A stretch of 64,000 nt of DNA from Herbinix sp. (GTDB lineage Bacteria; Bacillota; Clostridia; Lachnospirales; Lachnospiraceae), in NCBI GenBank assembly GCA_029238935.1, contig JAQZBN010000002.1:1-64000 (forward strand). Direction: 5' to 3'. The notes under the pieces were generated by a model that searched no databases, was not told where the DNA came from, and was given only the letters and a program-made list of their open reading frames with translations. A program made the position numbers and the translations under genes. Shown here one piece after another: positions 36,401 to 44,902 of this stretch (positions are counted from its first letter, which is position 1; each line of letters starts with the position of its first letter).

Positions 36401-36707
36401 CCATCACATTAAATGCGGAAATGAGCGTTCCAACTGTGTAATCTGTAAAACCTTCTTTATTTATTAAAGTCCAATTTGGTTCCAGTTCACTACTGATAAG
36501 TTGAACCTTTTCAATTTCTATGATTTCTTTTTGTTCTTCTATAACACTCCCATCATTCTGCGGATTCGAACTATTTTCAGCTCCCATAGGATCATCGGTT
36601 GCCATACTCTTCTCTTCCTCTGCAGCCGGTTTCGTAGAACATCCTGCCAACCCTACCATACCTAGTAAGAAACCTAAGATCAATCCCACCCTAACGATTT
36701 TACTCAT
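33453..36707 (-). CDS. Large lipoprotein with two pectate-lyase-like beta-helix domains and F5/8C module
   Basis: 1084 residues. A lipoprotein signal (lipobox LAGC near residue 23) and acidic linker precede two right-handed beta-helix domains, each opening with the pectate-lyase-superfamily signature (YGADPSGTMDNTDLFQAIL ~108; YGAKNDGTITDNTTAIQKAL ~540). Two tandem domains of this kind are typical of GH55 beta-1,3-glucanases, which is the best guess. The C-terminal ~140 residues are an F5/8 type C (discoidin/CBM32-like) carbohydrate-binding domain (SASENNQNAKNAIDSNINTR). It should be anchored outside the membrane and act on polysaccharide. It follows the PduL-like gene by 22 bp. Confidence 0.88.
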   Translation of the reverse strand: MSKIVRVGLILGFLLGMVGLAGCSTKPAAEEEKSMATDDPMGAENSSNPQNDGSVIEEQKEIIEIEKVQLISSELEPNWTLINKEGFTDYTVGTLISAFNVMDYGADPSGTMDNTDLFQAILNKLRTLGGGTMYVPDGMYRLMGKLVIPKGVTIRGDWKKPEKDKPMEGTVLMAYYGLNGTAYDDPFIGMEVGAGVMNVTIWYPEQSPKDIKVYAPTITMGIPGYFGNEYNNVKNVTLVNPYIGVLFSYENGGASPVINGLYGSPIYIGAEVDNIADVGRLEWIDLSPDYWINCGLYERLGVENPFTDSEAASSVKEYIYQNGTGVIMRRNDWSYTCYLSVEGYNKGYCAAATVSSDPGAAPNGNHHQFEFIGCQTGISIEATNDVGIMFDHVIVVQCENGISVGNSTGGVVQVLAAKIEAKNAAIQMSETSSTKLFMKQSMIETGQVLINGGTLDITDSDFLNGKTNAHITIGLAGRGNIVGNRFGDMEPKIEQNSLFASNIDHTPVATKKVPEFPEYRPEWKVPASFTLFVATDEPYGAKNDGTITDNTTAIQKALDDASKEGGIVFLPPGKYRVDGSLTIPSGVELRGAMENSSVPHGEGSILEVYGGENNPDADPFLIMEERSGLRGITIDYPNQKYTGTKEVEPDYQPVPYPYTIQGRGSDIYIINVGLRAAYQGIDLSTYRCDNHYVDYVTGHVFNTGVTVGGNCNNGKISNLQFNVIVYACGSEAKFGSFANSPQGVSNKPLYQHAAEHLEFLTLGDCTGEILYNNFNYGSDKGIILTTEGNGGPMDGISLGLGLDADRKGLYLSKGLATSSFDFINTQIVSLGDSATTYLYSEGNNSFDITLFNSDYWGNPGNGIVFMENSGTLCLQSANFLHPGQNMFALLKGGLLSIENSAINSTGHLVNNSEGGSKYLSIQSSVVTPQDIDMNTSIWKNNLVNELIISGNDGIKGTLDRSGWVASASENNQNAKNAIDSNINTRWDTGKSQSPGQWFVVDFQKPVTFDCIILDIGSSQGDAAESYNIYVSQDGNTWGDPVINGKKGKGIILLPEQTTRYLKMEQTGQLGNYWSIHEFYLYKNE

Positions 36708-36729
36708 CCTTTTCTCCTCATTCTTATGA

Positions 36730-37302
36730 TCATTTCATCAAGCAGCACTCTTCTCCATCATGGATACCAAGCTGCTCCGCTACCTGTCTTGATATATGCA
36801 GTTGTTCCGTATAGGTATGGGAAATACGGATGACAACATCCTTAATTACGATTTCATTCCCATCGCACATTTTAACCGACACTGTATTCAGATTCTTGAG
36901 ATTATAAGGAGCAGAATACTCCGGTGGAATATGTAGGTGATTCATTGGGATAATAACACAACCTTCTGCAACTATACTCTTTTCTCCTGCACATAAAGAG
37001 ACTGATCCGCTGCCTAATTTTCCTGATACCTGAGATACTGCATCCACTCCCAACCGATTTGCTTCCTGTGTTGACAACTCGATTTGCGTCTTCGCCCGAA
37101 GCGGTCCGTAGACAGGCAATACTATTTTTTCTCCAGTTGGTCCTTCAACCAATAAAGTTTGTTTTGCGATAAAGGTTCCTGGCTGAGTCAGCGTCTTTTT
37201 TACCCCTAGTTTTGCTTTTTCCCCAAACAAATACCTAAAATCATGCTTTGATAAATGAATATGACTGTCACATACCTCAATCATCCAACGACCATTTTTC
37301 AT
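36730..37302 (-). CDS. PduL-type phosphotransacylase
   Basis: Start set at ATG 37302, eight bases after AAAGGAG; about 190 residues. PduL enzymes interconvert acyl-CoA and acyl phosphate with two metal ions. The ligand set appears complete: His14 and His16 (SHIHLS), Glu75 (KTQIELS), His122 and His124 (NHLHIPPE in place of the common RHIHM), and His169 (EQLHIS). There is no N-terminal encapsulation peptide and no microcompartment gene nearby, so it is probably a free housekeeping-type phosphotransacetylase. Oddly, its only operon partner is the beta-helix lipoprotein. Confidence 0.88.
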   Translation of the reverse strand: MKNGRWMIEVCDSHIHLSKHDFRYLFGEKAKLGVKKTLTQPGTFIAKQTLLVEGPTGEKIVLPVYGPLRAKTQIELSTQEANRLGVDAVSQVSGKLGSGSVSLCAGEKSIVAEGCVIIPMNHLHIPPEYSAPYNLKNLNTVSVKMCDGNEIVIKDVVIRISHTYTEQLHISRQVAEQLGIHDGEECCLMK

Positions 37303-37477
37303 AAGAACTACTCCTTTCAATTAAGTCTGCCCTACTAAACTACATTTCGTAAATATGCATAATGTACAGGTATTGTAACATGGCTTGATTGATATTACTT
37401 GTAACATTTTCCAAAACAGCAGACGTATTTTGCTGTGTTTTTTGTTACTAATGGCAAACCAAGGTGCAAAAATACAT

Positions 37478-37512
37478 AAAAAAAGAACATCACCTATCTA
37501 TATTCTGTGATG
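37478..37512 (-). terminator. Terminator of the AraC-type regulator
   Basis: On the minus strand GCATCAC and GTGATG form a short stem followed by TTCTTTTTTT, 30 bp after the stop. A second weak stem ACAGCA/TGCTGT lies near 37416-37436. Confidence 0.6.
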
Positions 37513-37542
37513 CTCCAAATTTTAATTGTATTTCTTATTATG

Positions 37543-38391
37543 TTATTTTTTATTTCGGTATTCAGACGGGATGCAGCCACTCACTTTTTTAAATACACGA
37601 TTAAAATTCTCCACACTATTAAATCCGGTTGAAAATGCTACATCAATAATTTTCATCTTACCAAACTGTAATAAATACATTGCCTGATTCACCCGATAAT
37701 TATTCAGATAATCAACGAACTTCGTTCCGGTCGCCTCCTTAAACAATCTTGAAAAATAGGAAATACTTAATCCAGTTTCATCTGCAGCCATTGCAAGAGT
37801 TATATCGGAAGCATAATTTTGTTCTATATACTTAAACACTCGATCAAGTCTCTCCACTTGTTCCAATCGTTTGATATTCTCCTCTGTTGAATAGGCAACC
37901 ATTGGTGCGTATCTTACGATATCCGCAGCAAGATCATTGACTCTTGCCAAGATGAAGAGTTCGTGCCCTGGTAATTGTTCTTCCCATTCCTTCTGTAATT
38001 CAATAACATGTTTCTCTAAGAGCGTATGTAAGGAGAACAAAGAGATCGTATTTGAAGCCTCCGGTGATAGATGAGGCTTTTGAAATCTTTGATAAAAAAT
38101 CTGATCCTTATATGGGCCAAAGGCTGTTATATCCAGTTGGAGAATGAATTTTTTATTTCCCTCGGTGTTCATGATCAGTTGATGAAGCTCACAGGAATTT
38201 ACCAGAAAAATATCTCTTGGATGTAAGGTAATCTTTCTACCATCAATCTCTAGATAAACCAATCCCTCCAGAACATAAATCATCTCTATTTCCTGATGCC
38301 AATGGATGGGAAATCCTAACTCTGATCTGCTATATACAATTTTATATGGAACTGATGGTTCCTTGGATATTTTCTCATGCATGATATCCAT
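37543..38391 (-). CDS. AraC-family regulator with cupin sensor domain
   Basis: Start set at ATG 38391 (MDIMHEKISKEP), after GGAGGAAAACCC. About 282 residues. The N-terminal cupin (FPIHWHQEIEMIYVLEGLVYLEI, residues ~30-75) binds an effector, often a sugar; the C-terminal double helix-turn-helix (SDITLAMAADETGLSISYFSRLF and KMKIIDVAFSTGFNSVENFNRVF) binds DNA. The adjacent PduL/beta-helix operon lies downstream on the same strand and may be its target, but no operator is evident. Confidence 0.93.
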   Translation of the reverse strand: MDIMHEKISKEPSVPYKIVYSRSELGFPIHWHQEIEMIYVLEGLVYLEIDGRKITLHPRDIFLVNSCELHQLIMNTEGNKKFILQLDITAFGPYKDQIFYQRFQKPHLSPEASNTISLFSLHTLLEKHVIELQKEWEEQLPGHELFILARVNDLAADIVRYAPMVAYSTEENIKRLEQVERLDRVFKYIEQNYASDITLAMAADETGLSISYFSRLFKEATGTKFVDYLNNYRVNQAMYLLQFGKMKIIDVAFSTGFNSVENFNRVFKKVSGCIPSEYRNKK

Positions 38392-38571
38392 GGGTTTTCC
38401 TCCCTGCATTATGGCCTGTAACGAACTTCAGTAATTGTCTATATTCCTAATGTACTACAAATAAGTACAGGTTTCAATGGATTTGGTGAAAGAAAATCAC
38501 TTAAAGTACTACGACAGGATACCCAGTGCAACGAATAACTATTTTTGGTTTTATTATTATGGGAACTGCAA

Positions 38572-38600
38572 AGAAGAGTCCAACTTTGTTGGACTCTTCT
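38572..38600 (-). terminator. Terminator-like hairpin after the second chemoreceptor
   Basis: AGAAGAGTCCAAC (38572-38584) pairs perfectly with 38588-38600 over a 3-nt loop. The minus-strand T-run after it is short, so termination may be partial. Confidence 0.6.
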
Positions 38601-38623
38601 AGAATTAGAAATGCAGTATATTC

Positions 38624-40720
38624 TTATAGTTTAAACTTACTAACACTTTTATGAAGTTCATTTGCCAGGTTCGATAGATTCTCTGAAGAGTCAGCGATTT
38701 GTCCAATCACAGCGATCTGTTCTTGAGTCGATGCTGCAACTTCTTCGGTAGATGAAGCGGTCTCTTCCGATAAACTTGCAATATCAGCTATGGTATCCCC
38801 TGCTTCACTGGCTTTCGCATCAATTAATTCTGTAACTTCCGCTACTTTTTTTATGTTTGAATCAATATTTACTACTGCATCTTCAATATGTTCGAAAGCT
38901 GATACTGTATCTGATAAGGCTGCTTCCTGGTGATTTACAGCAATCTTGGCTTTTCCCATTTCCTCTACTGCCAGCTCTACTCCAGTTTGCACTTCCTGGA
39001 TAATCTCTTTGATTTTCTTTACCGAATCATTGGACTGTTCAGCCAGTTTACCAATCTCTTCTGCTACAACAGCAAAGCCTCTACCAGCTTCTCCTGCTCT
39101 GGCAGCTTCTATTGCTGCATTCAAGGAGAGGAGTTTCGTCTGTTCTGAAATATCTTTAATGACCACCAATATACTACCGATCTCCTTGGATTTATCAGAA
39201 AGAGAACGGATGGCAGTGGATACTCCTTCCGTTACCTTTTTATTCTCCACCATCTTATCTGCCTGGTATTCAACGGCTTTTTTCCCTTGTTCTACTTTTT
39301 GATTTGCCTTAAGTAATAATTCCTGAGCGGTATTCATACTCGTTAATATATTATTTAATCCGGACACAACTTCGATAATCTTCTCATTACCCTGTTCTGT
39401 TGCCGTAGCCTGCTCACTGGCCCCCTTTGCCAGTTCATTGACCGCAGCAGCTATCTGATCAGAAACCTTATTTACTTCCAATGCAGATGCCATCATCTCT
39501 TCCGAAGAAGCCGCTGTATTAGCACTCATATCATTTACTTCTGTAATCAGTGATCTAAGATTATGGAGCATGTCAGAAAAGTCAGAGGAAAGTTTACCGA
39601 TTTCATCTTTTGATTTTGTGACCTTTATATCCATGGTCAAATCACCGGATGCAATTGCAGCCGCTGTCTTGGAAAGTCTTTTCAAAGGCTTTGATATTGA
39701 CCTACTGAAAAAGAACGCTAATAAACCTGCACTGATAACGCATAGACTACTTACGACAATAATCAGTGTAATGAATCGATTTACCGGTGTCATATAATCC
39801 TCTACGTTCATCGATGCCGTCACATACCATTCTTGATCCGGATAGTTGGTATATGCCATGACTTTTTTCTCTCCCTTGACCGCATAAAAATCATAGGAGC
39901 TTTCACCAAGACTCATCTTTTTAAATAAATCCTTTTGGGATTTGGTATCCTTTGATAAGTCAGACTTAAAAATTGCTTCCGGATCTTCATGAGCAATGAG
40001 AATTCCCTGCTTATTATATACTTCATAAATAAAATTTGAGTCTTCCGATTTTTTCACCAAAAGCTCAGTCAGTTTAATAAATTCAATGGGCATTCCAAAG
40101 ATACCCATAAACTGTTTACTTTCATTATAAATCGGAACCGCTACAACCAGATTCGGTCTTCTAGTAGAAAGAGAGGTTAATACATCCGATACCACGATTT
40201 CTCCGCTGCTGCTGGCTTCTTTAAAATACTCTTTCGTACTGATATCGACTCCGGTAATACTTCCGTTCTTTGCATCCGCTACGATAATCCCCTTCGCATT
40301 GGTAAAAAATAAATTTTCAAACATTCCATCATTCTTCTTGAATATATCCTTTAAATAGGCGTTCACTAACTTTTGAACATCCTTCACTTCTTTCGAACTT
40401 TTCTCCGCTCCTTCAATGCTTAGCATGGTAAGAAGTTTGTAAGCATTCGCATCCTGAGCGTTGGAATAGGCCTCTCGCTTCACACCGGATATAACCTGTT
40501 CCAATAAATCCAATTTATTAGAAGCACTACTCTGAATTTTTGTAATCGCTTCTTTTTCGATTGCCTTAGAAAAGTTAATAATACCCAAGGTACAGATAAC
40601 CAATACCGGAATAATTACAAACATTAGAGACATCGTGATAAGCTTAACAAATACATTTAAATTGTTTGGTGTCCACTTCTTTAGCGCAATAATTCTTTGC
40701 TTCCCTTTTTCTCTTTTCAT
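38624..40720 (-). CDS. Methyl-accepting chemotaxis protein (dCache, HAMP, signalling domain)
   Basis: 698 residues. A membrane segment near 25-48, a dCache extracellular sensor (~50-315; [20 protein letters not shown] and [10 protein letters not shown]), a second segment near 320-342, HAMP, then the signalling coiled-coil with [19 protein letters not shown] at its tip. Like the receptor at 6794-8881 it ends SKFKL with no CheR pentapeptide, but the two sensor domains differ, so ligands probably differ. The ~190-nt leader contains a possible attenuator at 40774-40803. The long gap 40721-41224 holds this leader, its promoter and the divergent deacetylase promoter. Confidence 0.95.
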   Translation of the reverse strand: MKREKGKQRIIALKKWTPNNLNVFVKLITMSLMFVIIPVLVICTLGIINFSKAIEKEAITKIQSSASNKLDLLEQVISGVKREAYSNAQDANAYKLLTMLSIEGAEKSSKEVKDVQKLVNAYLKDIFKKNDGMFENLFFTNAKGIIVADAKNGSITGVDISTKEYFKEASSSGEIVVSDVLTSLSTRRPNLVVAVPIYNESKQFMGIFGMPIEFIKLTELLVKKSEDSNFIYEVYNKQGILIAHEDPEAIFKSDLSKDTKSQKDLFKKMSLGESSYDFYAVKGEKKVMAYTNYPDQEWYVTASMNVEDYMTPVNRFITLIIVVSSLCVISAGLLAFFFSRSISKPLKRLSKTAAAIASGDLTMDIKVTKSKDEIGKLSSDFSDMLHNLRSLITEVNDMSANTAASSEEMMASALEVNKVSDQIAAAVNELAKGASEQATATEQGNEKIIEVVSGLNNILTSMNTAQELLLKANQKVEQGKKAVEYQADKMVENKKVTEGVSTAIRSLSDKSKEIGSILVVIKDISEQTKLLSLNAAIEAARAGEAGRGFAVVAEEIGKLAEQSNDSVKKIKEIIQEVQTGVELAVEEMGKAKIAVNHQEAALSDTVSAFEHIEDAVVNIDSNIKKVAEVTELIDAKASEAGDTIADIASLSEETASSTEEVAASTQEQIAVIGQIADSSENLSNLANELHKSVSKFKL

Positions 40721-40773
40721 CGTGCATCCTCCTCATTCATCCTCTAATCAGCTCCCCACGTTGTTATCAATAC

Positions 40774-40803
40774 AAAAAAAGCTGTGTCGAATAGCACCAC
40801 AGC
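40774..40803 (-). terminator. Possible attenuator in the second chemoreceptor leader
   Basis: On the minus strand GCTGTG-N11-CACAGC is followed by TTTTTTT, about 55 nt before the start codon and inside the predicted transcript. Upstream GAATAG copies could pair with the loop CTATTC and prevent this stem, an arrangement expected for a regulated leader. Confidence 0.5.
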
Positions 40804-40918
40804 ATTCTATTCCTATTCTATTGTACCTTCCTTGGTCCCTGGGCTATATTGTTTGATAGCAATTGCAGCATAGTGCTTCCTTTATCTGACTAATATGATA
40901 AATCATTTATTGATTAAC

Positions 40919-40947
40919 AGAATACACCATTATTTTATCAATTGCAA
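40919..40947 (-). promoter_or_regulatory. Probable promoter of the second chemoreceptor
   Basis: On the minus strand TTGCAA (40942-40947) and TATTCT (40919-40924) are 17 bp apart, about 200 bp upstream of the start codon. Confidence 0.4.
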
Positions 40948-41148
40948 CTGTTATCTTCGGAAAATGACAGAAAGCATTTTAACGTCTTTCGTTTAGCATT
41001 TCAGTAAATGGCGAAAATAACAAAAGGAAGAACATTTATGAAAGTTATTGCATCGAGCATGGAACATAATCATAATAAAAAGGATACTCAATTCATAGTT
41101 TGTGATATTTCGCATAAAACGACACAATAATATAAATTAGGAGTTTAT

Positions 41149-41176
41149 TTGACATTGCTTCATATTGTGATATAAT
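41149..41176 (+). promoter_or_regulatory. Strong vegetative promoter of the deacetylase gene
   Basis: A perfect TTGACA (41149-41154) and perfect TATAAT (41171-41176) are 16 bp apart, 48 bp before the start codon. Confidence 0.75.
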
Positions 41177-41224
41177 TCATGGGTCTCTTGCAATAAAATG
41201 GCAGTTCACGAAAGGAGATTTACG

Positions 41225-41998
41225 ATGTCATTTTCAACTTTAATGTATCACGAGATACGAAAACGGGATACCTTCCAGCCAACGAATCCCTCTCCCATCA
41301 ACGTTAAGCAAAATTATAACGATATCCTACCCTCCCCTTTGTTTGTTACCTTGGAACATTTTGAAGAACAGATGGCATATTTGTATCATAATAATTTTCA
41401 TACCTTAACTCTGGATGAAGTGAAAGCATATTACTATGAACATATAGAGCTTCCGAAACAATCGGTATTGCTTTCCTTTGACGATTGCTATCAGTCCATC
41501 AAACAATATGCTTATCCAATCTTAAAAAAATATGGTTTTCATGGAGTTGCCTTTGTGGTGACCGGTTGGCTACATGATGAACCAAAAGAGTTCCATACGG
41601 ATCAATCTGTCTGCATGGCAGAAAGCGATCTTAATACAATATCTGATGTATTTGAATATGCTAATCATACCGATTTATTTCATACTAGGACAAACAACAC
41701 GGTAGGTCGGATTATGACTGCAGAAGATGATGTGTTTATTGCAGATTTGGCAAGATGTAATCAAAAAAATTATATAACGAATAAAGATGTCTTTGCATAT
41801 CCTTTTGGTTTTTATCAGGAAAGGAATGTAGATCTGTTGCGAAATAACGGATTTAAGTTAGCCTTTACCAGTGAAGTAGGATGTAATAATCTTCATACTG
41901 ATCCACTACTTCTAAAAAGAAATGCAATCCCGTATTTTATGGATCTTACCTCATTTAAAAATATAGTAAATACTACATTAAATCAAAGCACAAAATAA
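41225..41998 (+). CDS. Polysaccharide deacetylase-family protein
   Basis: Start set at ATG 41225, seven bases after AAAGGAG. About 257 residues with a NodB-type fold: TLMYHEI near residue 5, the Asp-Asp of VLLSFDDCYQSIKQY near 85 and the later FAYPFGFYQERNVDLL motif. The metal-binding H-x3-H motif is represented by YANHTDLFHTR. There is no signal peptide, so a secreted wall-modifying role is less certain than for typical members. It is followed 19 bp later by the ABC binding protein, suggesting co-transcription; the link is unusual. Confidence 0.85.
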   Translation: MSFSTLMYHEIRKRDTFQPTNPSPINVKQNYNDILPSPLFVTLEHFEEQMAYLYHNNFHTLTLDEVKAYYYEHIELPKQSVLLSFDDCYQSIKQYAYPILKKYGFHGVAFVVTGWLHDEPKEFHTDQSVCMAESDLNTISDVFEYANHTDLFHTRTNNTVGRIMTAEDDVFIADLARCNQKNYITNKDVFAYPFGFYQERNVDLLRNNGFKLAFTSEVGCNNLHTDPLLLKRNAIPYFMDLTSFKNIVNTTLNQSTK

Positions 41999-42017
41999 TA
42001 TACAAGGAGAAATTTCT

Positions 42018-43046
42018 ATGAAATTAAAATGCTATTCCATACTCGTGCTGCTTAGTATTCTATTCTTAACAGGTTGTACAACAAAAGAGGATAAAACGGA
42101 TAACAGTACACCTACACCTTCTATGAATGAAAGTAATGCTTCTGTAACGCCAGTTCCCAATAACAGCGACTCAAATGCTGATGAAACTTTAAGCCTCAGC
42201 GGTGAGGAGTTCACGGTAGGTCTGCTCCCTGCTGAATCGGCAATTCCAATCATATTAGCAAAAGAAAAGGGCTTTTTTGAGGAGGAAGGAATTTCTGTGG
42301 CTCTTCAGGTATTTTCATCTCCGAATGATCGTAACGTTGCAGTACAGGCGAAGGAATTGGACGCAGTCATCGGTGACGTAATGACAGAAGCTACTTTTCG
42401 AGAGAATGGAATAACGATGAAAATTACCTCCGATATCAGCGAGGATTTTAAGATACTCTCTTCCCCTGACTCCGGAATTCTAGAGATGAAAGATTTTAGT
42501 GGCAAGAGTATTTCATTAGTTCCTAATTTTATTCTAGAATACATCATGGATGAGTTTGCAGCTGAGTATAATTTCAGTTATGAAATTATAGAGATTCCTT
42601 CCTTTGCCGGTCGGTCCGAGGCTCTTATGTCCAACCAGATTGACGGTGTGGTATTCACAGAACCTCAAGCCGGTATGCTGGTAGCACAAGGTGCACATTT
42701 ACTGGGCAGTTCCAAGGAAGCCGGTATTAAAGGCGGAACTCTCTTATTTACCGATCAGATGATTACAGATAAACCAGGAGATATCAAAGCTTTTTACCGT
42801 GGTTATAACAAAGCAATTGATTATATGAATCAAACTGAGGTCTCCGAATACAGCAGTATTCTTACAGATTATCAATTCCCGGAGGCCATCGGAAATTATT
42901 TATCCAGTAGGACGGACGATTTTCCCTATGCCGGAACGATTGCACAAGATCAGTTCGACCGTATCATCAGTTGGACCAAAGACAAAGGGCAAATTAGCAA
43001 GTCATATACCTATGAAGAATTAACGGATTTTTCATTTCTAAAATAG
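42018..43046 (+). CDS. ABC transporter substrate-binding lipoprotein (NMT1/THI5-like)
   Basis: 342 residues. Lipoprotein signal with lipobox LTGC near residue 20, then a Ser/Thr/Pro/Asn linker to ~60 and a periplasmic-binding-protein fold (FTVGLLPAESAIPIILAKEKG at ~67, SNQIDGVVFTEPQAGML at ~210). This matches the NMT1/THI5 and SsuA group that binds thiamine pyrimidine precursors, riboflavin-like molecules, sulfonates or nitrate. AGGAGA precedes the ATG. The permease and ATPase are encoded convergently just downstream and should complete the importer. Ligand unknown. Confidence 0.9.
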   Translation: MKLKCYSILVLLSILFLTGCTTKEDKTDNSTPTPSMNESNASVTPVPNNSDSNADETLSLSGEEFTVGLLPAESAIPIILAKEKGFFEEEGISVALQVFSSPNDRNVAVQAKELDAVIGDVMTEATFRENGITMKITSDISEDFKILSSPDSGILEMKDFSGKSISLVPNFILEYIMDEFAAEYNFSYEIIEIPSFAGRSEALMSNQIDGVVFTEPQAGMLVAQGAHLLGSSKEAGIKGGTLLFTDQMITDKPGDIKAFYRGYNKAIDYMNQTEVSEYSSILTDYQFPEAIGNYLSSRTDDFPYAGTIAQDQFDRIISWTKDKGQISKSYTYEELTDFSFLK

Positions 43047-43054
43047 CTGTTGAA

Positions 43055-43094
43055 AAAGCCCCTATCGGAAGATAATTTTTCCGATAGGGGCTTT
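43055..43094. terminator. Bidirectional terminator between the binding protein and permease genes
   Basis: AAAGCCCCTATCGGAA (43055-43070) pairs perfectly with 43079-43094. It ends both the plus-strand binding-protein transcript and the minus-strand permease transcript. Confidence 0.9.
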
Positions 43095-43097
43095 CAC

Positions 43098-43844
43098 TTA
43101 TCTCCTAATCCAAGGAGTACAGAATGCTTCTATTTTGTCAAGAATCTTATATAATAAGACCCCGACAAGGCCTAATACAAGAATTCCGCCAAACATTTCC
43201 ACATAATTCATCTTCGTCCAAGCACTAAGAATGTAATAGCCAATTCCTCTTCTGGTAGCATAATTTTCAGCAAAAAAGAGGGATGCTAAGGATATTCCTA
43301 TGCTGATTCGCAGCCCTGAGAACACCTGGGGTAGAATCGCCGGCAGAATCAAATTACGGTAGTTTTGCATTGTTGTCGATTGGTAACTGTTCATTACTTT
43401 AAAATAGATGGAGGGAATCTGCTCTACCCCATCCCTCACTGAAAGAATGATTTGAAAGATGATAATCCAAATGATAAGAACAATCTTCGAAACATTTCCA
43501 AGTCCGAATAACAGCATAAATATCGGTAAAAACGCTACCTTAGGAATTGGGTATATAAAATATAACAGGGGTGAGAATAAGCCTTTGCAGATCTTATTCG
43601 TTCCAAGAATAATCCCAAGGGGAATTCCTAAACTTAAGGATATACTGACCGCAATAATCACTCTGAGTATGCTGGCTAGGGAATGAAGTAAAAGAGATTT
43701 ACTATCCATAAAGCTGTAGACAAAGGTTGCGATTGGGGAAGGAATTGTATGGGTATGGAGTGTCAGGTGTAAAATTTCCCATAATAGCATGAAACATAAA
43801 AAACCAATGAATTGACTTTTTATCATCCTCTGTATCATTCTCAT
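43098..43844 (-). CDS. ABC transporter permease (SsuC/ThiX-like)
   Basis: 248 residues and six membrane helices of the BPD_transp_1 family. The EAA-like loop (VMNSYQSTTMQNYRNLILPAILPQVFSGLRISIGI, ~145-180) contacts the ATPase. It belongs to the nitrate/sulfonate/thiamine-precursor group, matching the binding protein across the terminator. Its start overlaps the ATPase stop as ATGA. Confidence 0.93.
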   Translation of the reverse strand: MRMIQRMIKSQFIGFLCFMLLWEILHLTLHTHTIPSPIATFVYSFMDSKSLLLHSLASILRVIIAVSISLSLGIPLGIILGTNKICKGLFSPLLYFIYPIPKVAFLPIFMLLFGLGNVSKIVLIIWIIIFQIILSVRDGVEQIPSIYFKVMNSYQSTTMQNYRNLILPAILPQVFSGLRISIGISLASLFFAENYATRRGIGYYILSAWTKMNYVEMFGGILVLGLVGVLLYKILDKIEAFCTPWIRR

Positions 43845-44773
43845 TGTGAATTCTCCTCTTGCAGTAATTTTCTGATCATAATACAGATTTCATAAAACCC
43901 AAGTTGCTCTTTCGCATTCTCTAGACCATAAAATGGATTTTTCAGCTCTTTCATCGTTCCGTTATTCCCTAGCAACAATATTCTTTCTCCCAAGAGTACT
44001 GCTTCTTCAATGTCATGGGTAACAAATAATACCGTGGCCTTTCCTTTTTGCTGCTGCTTTAAAATCAATCTCTGAATTAATTCCTTTGTCATGGAATCCA
44101 GAGCTGAGGTCGGTTCATCCATTAAGATAAAATCCGGTTTCCCTATTAATGCTCTGGCCAAGGCAACCCTCTGTCTTTCACCTCCGCTTAATTCATGGGG
44201 GTACTTCTCTTTGTGTTCCTTAAGTCCCATCTCCCCTAACAGTTCCATCACACTCTCGCTTATCTCTTCCTTTGTATGGCGAATCTCTTTCCATTTATTC
44301 TTGTACATTTTATCATCGAATGCTGTATCATCAACTACTTTTTTCTCTACCCTTTCATTCGCTTCACCCAAAGGATTTAGCTTTATCTTGGCAGGCATTG
44401 AGACTGCTTCATACACCGTTTGCCACGGAAAAAGTCCCAAATCCTGAAATAAAAATGATGTCTTCCTTCTGGGCTTCTCTAGGAGTTGTCCGTCTATAAC
44501 AATACTTCCAGTGGTTGGTTTTATAAACCCAGCGAGTAAATGCAATAAAGTACTCTTTCCTACTCCCGATTTACCGATTAAGGCATACGAATACCCCTTA
44601 TCAAAGGTATAATTGACATGATTTAGGATATCCTTGGTTTTGTAATATTGGTTATCATCGAGATTGTTTTTTACTATTCTATTTTTATTGAATTGTTTCC
44701 TTCGTAATTCGCCTTCCTTCAGGTCACTTCCATAAGAAAAGGATATATTATGAAGCTCTGCAAACTTATCCAT
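43841..44773 (-). CDS. ABC transporter ATPase with two unusual insertions
   Basis: Start placed at ATG 44773 (MDKFAELHNISFSYG); the ATG two codons earlier is also possible. About 310 residues, some 60 longer than typical SsuB/TauB. Walker A GKSGVGKSTLL, Q-loop FLFQDLG, signature LSGGERQRVALARAL, Walker B FILMDEPTSALD and H-loop FVTHDIEEA are all intact. Two charged insertions stand out: ~30 residues in the first beta sheet (EGELRRKQFNKNRIVK...) and ~45 before the signature (GEANERVEKKVVDDTAFDDK...). Energises import with the neighbouring permease and binding protein. Confidence 0.93.
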   Translation of the reverse strand: MDKFAELHNISFSYGSDLKEGELRRKQFNKNRIVKNNLDDNQYYKTKDILNHVNYTFDKGYSYALIGKSGVGKSTLLHLLAGFIKPTTGSIVIDGQLLEKPRRKTSFLFQDLGLFPWQTVYEAVSMPAKIKLNPLGEANERVEKKVVDDTAFDDKMYKNKWKEIRHTKEEISESVMELLGEMGLKEHKEKYPHELSGGERQRVALARALIGKPDFILMDEPTSALDSMTKELIQRLILKQQQKGKATVLFVTHDIEEAVLLGERILLLGNNGTMKELKNPFYGLENAKEQLGFYEICIMIRKLLQEENSQ

Positions 44774-44902
44774 TATCATCCTGCTTTCATTTCGTTTTCA
44801 TTTCCTTTTATCTATCAAGGATATCAATACCTTTCTAAAATTACAATCCTTTGCTGTAAAATAACGAAAGCTATCTTGACATAAGTAACAATTTGATTTA
44901 TG

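Noticed and set aside
40774..40900. c-di-GMP-I riboswitch in the second chemoreceptor leader
   Set aside because: The conserved GCAAAGCC and GGUAGGUAGC elements are not present; only an attenuator-like stem can be supported.
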